Positions 13,144 to 16,142 of a stretch of 16,142 nt of DNA are shown here, piece after piece (position 1 is the stretch's first letter; each line of letters begins with the position of its first letter). The notes beneath the pieces were generated by a model. The model saw only the letters and a list, made by a program, of their open reading frames with translations. It made no database searches and had not been told where the DNA came from. Made by a program: the position numbers and the translations under genes. The stretch lies in assembly GCA_900549275.1 (NCBI GenBank), contig URNU01000008.1, forward strand, positions 1-16,142, read 5' to 3'. Source of the stretch: an uncultured Collinsella sp. (GTDB lineage: Bacteria; Actinomycetota; Coriobacteriia; Coriobacteriales; Coriobacteriaceae).

Positions 13144-15047
13144 TAGCAGCCCTCCTCTCGCGTGGCCATCTTGGAACCAGCCTGACGCGATGCCCTCAAA
13201 GGTCCGTCTGCGCAGCCCGGTAGCAAGCCGGCCAGCTCGTCGGCCAGTGCCTCAACCGTATAAAGCTTGTCGCAGCGGAGCGGCACACCGGCTTGCGCGA
13301 GCGCCAGCGCCATGCGCTGGGCGGCAGGAACGCCCAGGCCGATCGACTTGAGCTTGTTCGCGTGCGCAAAAACCTGCGAGGGCGTTCCCTCGGCAAACAC
13401 GGTGCCCTCGTTCATCACAACGATACGGTCACAACAATTTGCCAGGTCATCCATGCTGTGCGAAACCATAACAACGGTCAGACCCTCACGATGGAGCCGA
13501 TCGATGAGCCCCAGGAAATCCCTGCGCGCAGCCGGATCGAGCCCTGCCATGGGCTCATCGAGTACCAGGACCTCGGGCTCCATAGCGAGCACGCCGGCAA
13601 ACGCCACGCGGCGCTGCTGGCCGCCCGAAAGCTCAAAGGGGCTCTTGTCGCCTATCGCAGCAAGGTCGAGGCCCACGCGTGCAAGCGATGATGCGACACG
13701 GCGCGCGACCTCGTCTTGCGGCAGGCCAAGGTTGCGAGGGCCAAACGCCACGTCCTGTGCCACGGTCTCGGCAAATAGCTGGCGCTCGGGATACTGAAAC
13801 ACCACGCCGACCTTAGCCTTAACCGCGGCGGCGTCTTTCTTGTTTGACAGGTCGAGCCCCAGCGCGCAAACGCTTCCCTCCTGCGGACGAATCAACCCGT
13901 TGAGATGCTGAACCAGCGTTGATTTACCCGAGCCGGTATGACCCGCCAGGCCCAGAAACTCACCGCGACGCACCGTCAGCAAAACATCGCGCAGTGCCCA
14001 GGGGCTGTTTGGATCGTTGCCCCAAAGGGCCTGTTTGCTCGATGCGTCCGCAGTGGCCGAGCGCTTGCGCCAGCGACGGCGCTCGCGGGCGCTCAGCGAG
14101 TAACTATGCGAGAGGTGCGAAATCTCGATAACGGGCTCCGACGCAGCTATCCCGTCGGCTGCAGAGGATCCATTGTCAAGCACATGAGAATCGGATGCGG
14201 AAGGCTGCCCCGCGATGTCCGCCCCACTCCGCTCGGCATAAACCTGCGCAATCTCGGCGACCATATCCACCTCACGCACCTGCGCGCAAACGGGCACGCC
14301 CTTCTTACGAAGTGCTCTGCCCAGACAGCACGACGCCGGCATATCCAGGTTGAGCTGCGCAAGTTCGTCCGCCCGCGTCAAGATTTCCTCGGGCGTACCG
14401 ATCATGGCAACGCGCCCCGCCCGAAACACCGCGACACGATCGGCCTCGGCGGCCTCTTCCATAAAGTGCGTAATCATCACGATGGTCATGCCGCGATCGT
14501 GCAACGCGCGGCAAGCCTTCATGAGGCCCTGACGTCCACGTGGATCGAGCATCGAGGAAGCCTCGTCCAAAATGAGCACACGCGGTTCCATGGCGAGCAC
14601 GCCGGCAAGCGCCACGCGCTGCTTTTGGCCGCCCGAAAGCGCATGAGTCTCGTGGCGCTCAAAGCCCACCAGGCCCACGCCCTTTAGCGCCTCGCGTACG
14701 CGCTGCGCAATTTGCGCCGATGGCACGCCAAGGTTTTCGGGACCAAACGCAACGTCATCTTCGACAAGCGTTGCCACCAGCTGATCATCGGGATTCTGGA
14801 ATACCATGCCCGCGGTCGAGCGAATGTCGTAGACCAGCTCGGGGTCGGACGCATCCATGCCGTTGATACGTACCGTGCCCGCATCGGGCTGCAGCAGCGC
14901 ATTCAGATGCTTGGCAAACGTCGACTTGCCCGACCCATTGCCACCGAGGATACAGAAAAACTCGCCATCCTCGATGTTCAGATCGATGCCATCGAGCGCC
15001 GGTGCAGCACCGTCATAGCTAAAGGAAACGCCCCGACACTCAATCAT
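13143..15047 (-). CDS. ecfA: Fused ECF transporter ATPase (EcfA1-EcfA2 type double ATP-binding protein)
   Basis: The 634-residue protein holds two ABC ATPases that are usually separate subunits. Domain 1 (about 1-275) has Walker A GGNGSGKST (35-43), Q-loop Gln84, LSGGQ (137-141), Walker B ILDEASSMLDP (159-169) with Glu162, and switch His194. Domain 2 (about 305-634) has GHTGSGKST (369-377), Gln418, LSGGQ (473-477), VLDEPMAGLDP (495-505) with Glu498, and His530. The SSMLDP and AGLDP forms match EcfA1 and EcfA2 respectively, so both sites look active. Residues about 275-305 form a low-complexity Ser/Ala-rich linker, and 318-348 a basic insert early in domain 2. Its ATG overlaps the ribU stop by 4 nt (ATGA) and its stop overlaps the ecfT start by 1 nt, so the three products are made together. 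Confidence 0.95.
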   Translation of the reverse strand: MIECRGVSFSYDGAAPALDGIDLNIEDGEFFCILGGNGSGKSTFAKHLNALLQPDAGTVRINGMDASDPELVYDIRSTAGMVFQNPDDQLVATLVEDDVAFGPENLGVPSAQIAQRVREALKGVGLVGFERHETHALSGGQKQRVALAGVLAMEPRVLILDEASSMLDPRGRQGLMKACRALHDRGMTIVMITHFMEEAAEADRVAVFRAGRVAMIGTPEEILTRADELAQLNLDMPASCCLGRALRKKGVPVCAQVREVDMVAEIAQVYAERSGADIAGQPSASDSHVLDNGSSAADGIAASEPVIEISHLSHSYSLSARERRRWRKRSATADASSKQALWGNDPNSPWALRDVLLTVRRGEFLGLAGHTGSGKSTLVQHLNGLIRPQEGSVCALGLDLSNKKDAAAVKAKVGVVFQYPERQLFAETVAQDVAFGPRNLGLPQDEVARRVASSLARVGLDLAAIGDKSPFELSGGQQRRVAFAGVLAMEPEVLVLDEPMAGLDPAARRDFLGLIDRLHREGLTVVMVSHSMDDLANCCDRIVVMNEGTVFAEGTPSQVFAHANKLKSIGLGVPAAQRMALALAQAGVPLRCDKLYTVEALADELAGLLPGCADGPLRASRQAGSKMATREEGC

Positions 15048-15634
15048 GCGCGGCCTTTGACCTGGTCCTTTTTAGGCGTGATGAGGTTGGAGACCGCCTT
15101 ATACACCGCAAGCGTCAATACCGAGTTAAGCACGGTCTTGATGAGGTTAAACGGCAAAACGGCGGGAAGCATGAGCGGCAGAATCACATCGGCCGAGCCA
15201 TACCAGAACCAAACGCCGATGGTAAGGTTTGCGACCATAGACAACGCCGTAGCGGCAATGACGCCGAGCACCAGGCCAATCACGGCACCCTTATAGGTAT
15301 GCATCTTCTGATAGACGATAGCCGCGGGCAGAATGTAGCCCAGCGTGGCAACCAGGTTCATAAGCGCACCGACCCAGTCGCCCGTGGTAAGCGCATGGAT
15401 AACAATCGCCATAGCGGCAACAGCGGTGCCGGCACCAGGGCCATACGCAAATCCACACACCATCGCCGGCACCAGCGACGGGTCATACGTCAAAAACGGC
15501 GCCGAAGGAAGGATGGGCAGCTGCACGTACATAAACAAGGCGCCCAAGGCGCACATCAACGCCATGGTAACGAGCTGTTTGGTGCTCCACCTATTCGTGT
15601 TCTCAAAATGGATATGCTGCGACTGTTCAGACAT
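15044..15634 (-). CDS. ribU: Riboflavin-specific ECF transporter S component (RibU type)
   Basis: This small membrane protein binds riboflavin and, with EcfA and EcfT, imports it. The 196-residue sequence has about six hydrophobic segments. It carries the RibU hallmarks LPILPSAPFLTYDPSLVPAM (39-58), GFAYGPGAG (61-69) and the late PFNLIKTVLN (161-170). ATG 15634 is preferred because AGGTGAT lies 3 nt upstream; the ATG at 15655 falls inside the conserved end of the riboswitch. The FMN riboswitch directly upstream independently supports the substrate. It is first in ribU-ecfA-ecfT, an arrangement with a dedicated energising module, whereas RibU in many Firmicutes shares a common module encoded elsewhere. 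Confidence 0.95.
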   Translation of the reverse strand: MSEQSQHIHFENTNRWSTKQLVTMALMCALGALFMYVQLPILPSAPFLTYDPSLVPAMVCGFAYGPGAGTAVAAMAIVIHALTTGDWVGALMNLVATLGYILPAAIVYQKMHTYKGAVIGLVLGVIAATALSMVANLTIGVWFWYGSADVILPLMLPAVLPFNLIKTVLNSVLTLAVYKAVSNLITPKKDQVKGRA

Positions 15635-15646
15635 AAGATCACCTGC

Positions 15647-15827
15647 CTCTTTCATCCGGACTCTAACCGTTGGTACTGGGGTCTCACCAGTTCAGCCGGC
15701 ATGCGAACCAACACACGCACGGGTCGCGGACTCATCGGCTCGACGCAGGTCCTCGCCTGCGCCACGGCACCCCTTTGGCACCGCCCGATTTACCGCCAGT
15801 GGGGAATTCCACCCCGCCCTGAAACAG
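15647..15827 (-). ncRNA. FMN riboswitch (RFN element)
   Basis: On the minus strand the conserved blocks appear in order: GGGCGGGGTGGAATTCCCC-ACTGGCGGTAAA near the 5' end, GATGAGTCCGCGACCC in the middle (15734-15719), then GCTGAACTGGTGAGACCCCAG-TACCAACGGTTAGAGTCCGGATGAAAGAG at the 3' end. The closing helix P1 can form between 15827-15821 and 15653-15647 (6 of 7 pairs). Only 12 nt separate P1 from the ribU start codon and no terminator hairpin fits there, so FMN binding most likely blocks ribosome access to the adjacent AGGTGAT and so turns off the operon when flavin is plentiful. Confidence 0.95.
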
Positions 15828-15835
15828 CAATTGCA

Positions 15836-15863
15836 AGTGTAGCACCAGCAGGCTTTTGCGCAA
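15836..15863 (-). promoter_or_regulatory. Promoter of the ribU-ecfA-ecfT operon
   Basis: On the minus strand TTGCGC (15863-15858) and TACACT (15841-15836) are separated by 16 bp. The predicted start near 15829 is 2 nt before riboswitch helix P1, so the transcript would begin almost directly with the aptamer. Confidence 0.65.
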
Positions 15864-16142
15864 GTATGCCAAGGGTAATTTATGGTGGGGATCAGTTGCC
15901 GCAACAACCACGTTCCCCACCCATCCCAAAGTGATGCGCCTTTCGCGCAAAGCGCGAAACAGCAACCGGGATACGTATCCCTATCAGCCACGATCTCCGC
16001 CCACGCCGACCTCAAGGCCGTAAACGCAGGGAATCCGGGGGCGTGACGGGGGTTTCTCTCCGGAACATTCCGCACTGATATCTTCTGTATTGAAGACGTC
16101 GATGGTGCACCCGTATACCATTGACGTCGACACCATCAGATG
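15864..16142. other. Region without a recognisable gene, upstream of the flavin operon
   Basis: No convincing coding sequence was found. The stretch holds several palindromes: TTTCGCGC-AAA-GCGCGAAA (15941-15959), the perfect 14-mer GGGATACGTATCCC (15968-15981), CGGAA-CA-TTCCG (16061-16072), and GACGTCgATGGT/ACCATtGACGTC (16095-16106 with 16117-16128, one mismatch). A minus-strand frame stays open from the right edge to a TGA at 15986-15984 (51 codons), but it resembles no family I know. It may be the end of an upstream gene or chance. Confidence 0.4.

Noticed and set aside
15692..16075. 127-codon minus-strand open frame upstream of ribU
   Set aside because: It runs through the FMN aptamer and the promoter and has no family resemblance.
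15984..16142. 51-codon minus-strand frame open at the right edge, possible end of an upstream gene
   Set aside because: No recognisable motif; a second frame is also open over most of the same stretch, so coding cannot be supported.

Overview
The window reads as chromosomal DNA from a GC-rich, tightly packed actinobacterial genome. The ArgB, RibU-type transporter, Mur ligase and HAD phosphatase sequences most resemble gut Coriobacteriia, probably Collinsella or a close relative; this is an inference from remembered family resemblance, not a search. Every protein gene lies on the minus strand; the only plus-strand gene is a tRNA-Val. No CRISPR array, intact transposase or phage gene was seen.

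Layout on the minus strand, in order of transcription, right to left. (1) 15.86-11.4 kb: a sigma70-like promoter leads directly into an FMN riboswitch, followed by ribU (riboflavin S component), a gene fusing two ECF ATPases, ecfT, and two tandem paralogous PPOX-like (FMN-type split-barrel) genes. Start/stop overlaps and short gaps suggest one flavin operon: uptake of riboflavin under FMN control, with two putative flavin-binding proteins at its end. A 23-bp imperfect hairpin (11311-11368) follows it. (2) 11.27-6.17 kb: argC-argJ-argB-argD, the acetylated part of arginine synthesis from N-acetylglutamate. Tandem ARG-box-like palindromes lie upstream of argC and a terminator lies after argD. 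(3) 6.14-5.57 kb: a non-coding island with a short AT-rich element bounded by 32-bp inverted repeats, a 186-bp-period duplication of the tRNA 3' end with its terminator, and tRNA-Val(UAC) on the plus strand. (4) 5.36-0 kb: a MurE-type ligase, a HAD phosphatase, murI, rph, rdgB and dtd (cut off by the left edge). This group combines cell-wall precursor synthesis with RNA 3' processing, nucleotide-pool cleaning and D-aminoacyl-tRNA proofreading.

The genes themselves are conventional. The most unusual material is the flavin operon arrangement (fused ATPase, riboswitch starting almost at the transcription start, two PPOX paralogues) and the non-coding repeats between 5.6 and 6.2 kb. Strands, spacings, palindromes and motifs are read directly from the sequence. 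Functions rest on family knowledge. Operon boundaries and regulation are inference.
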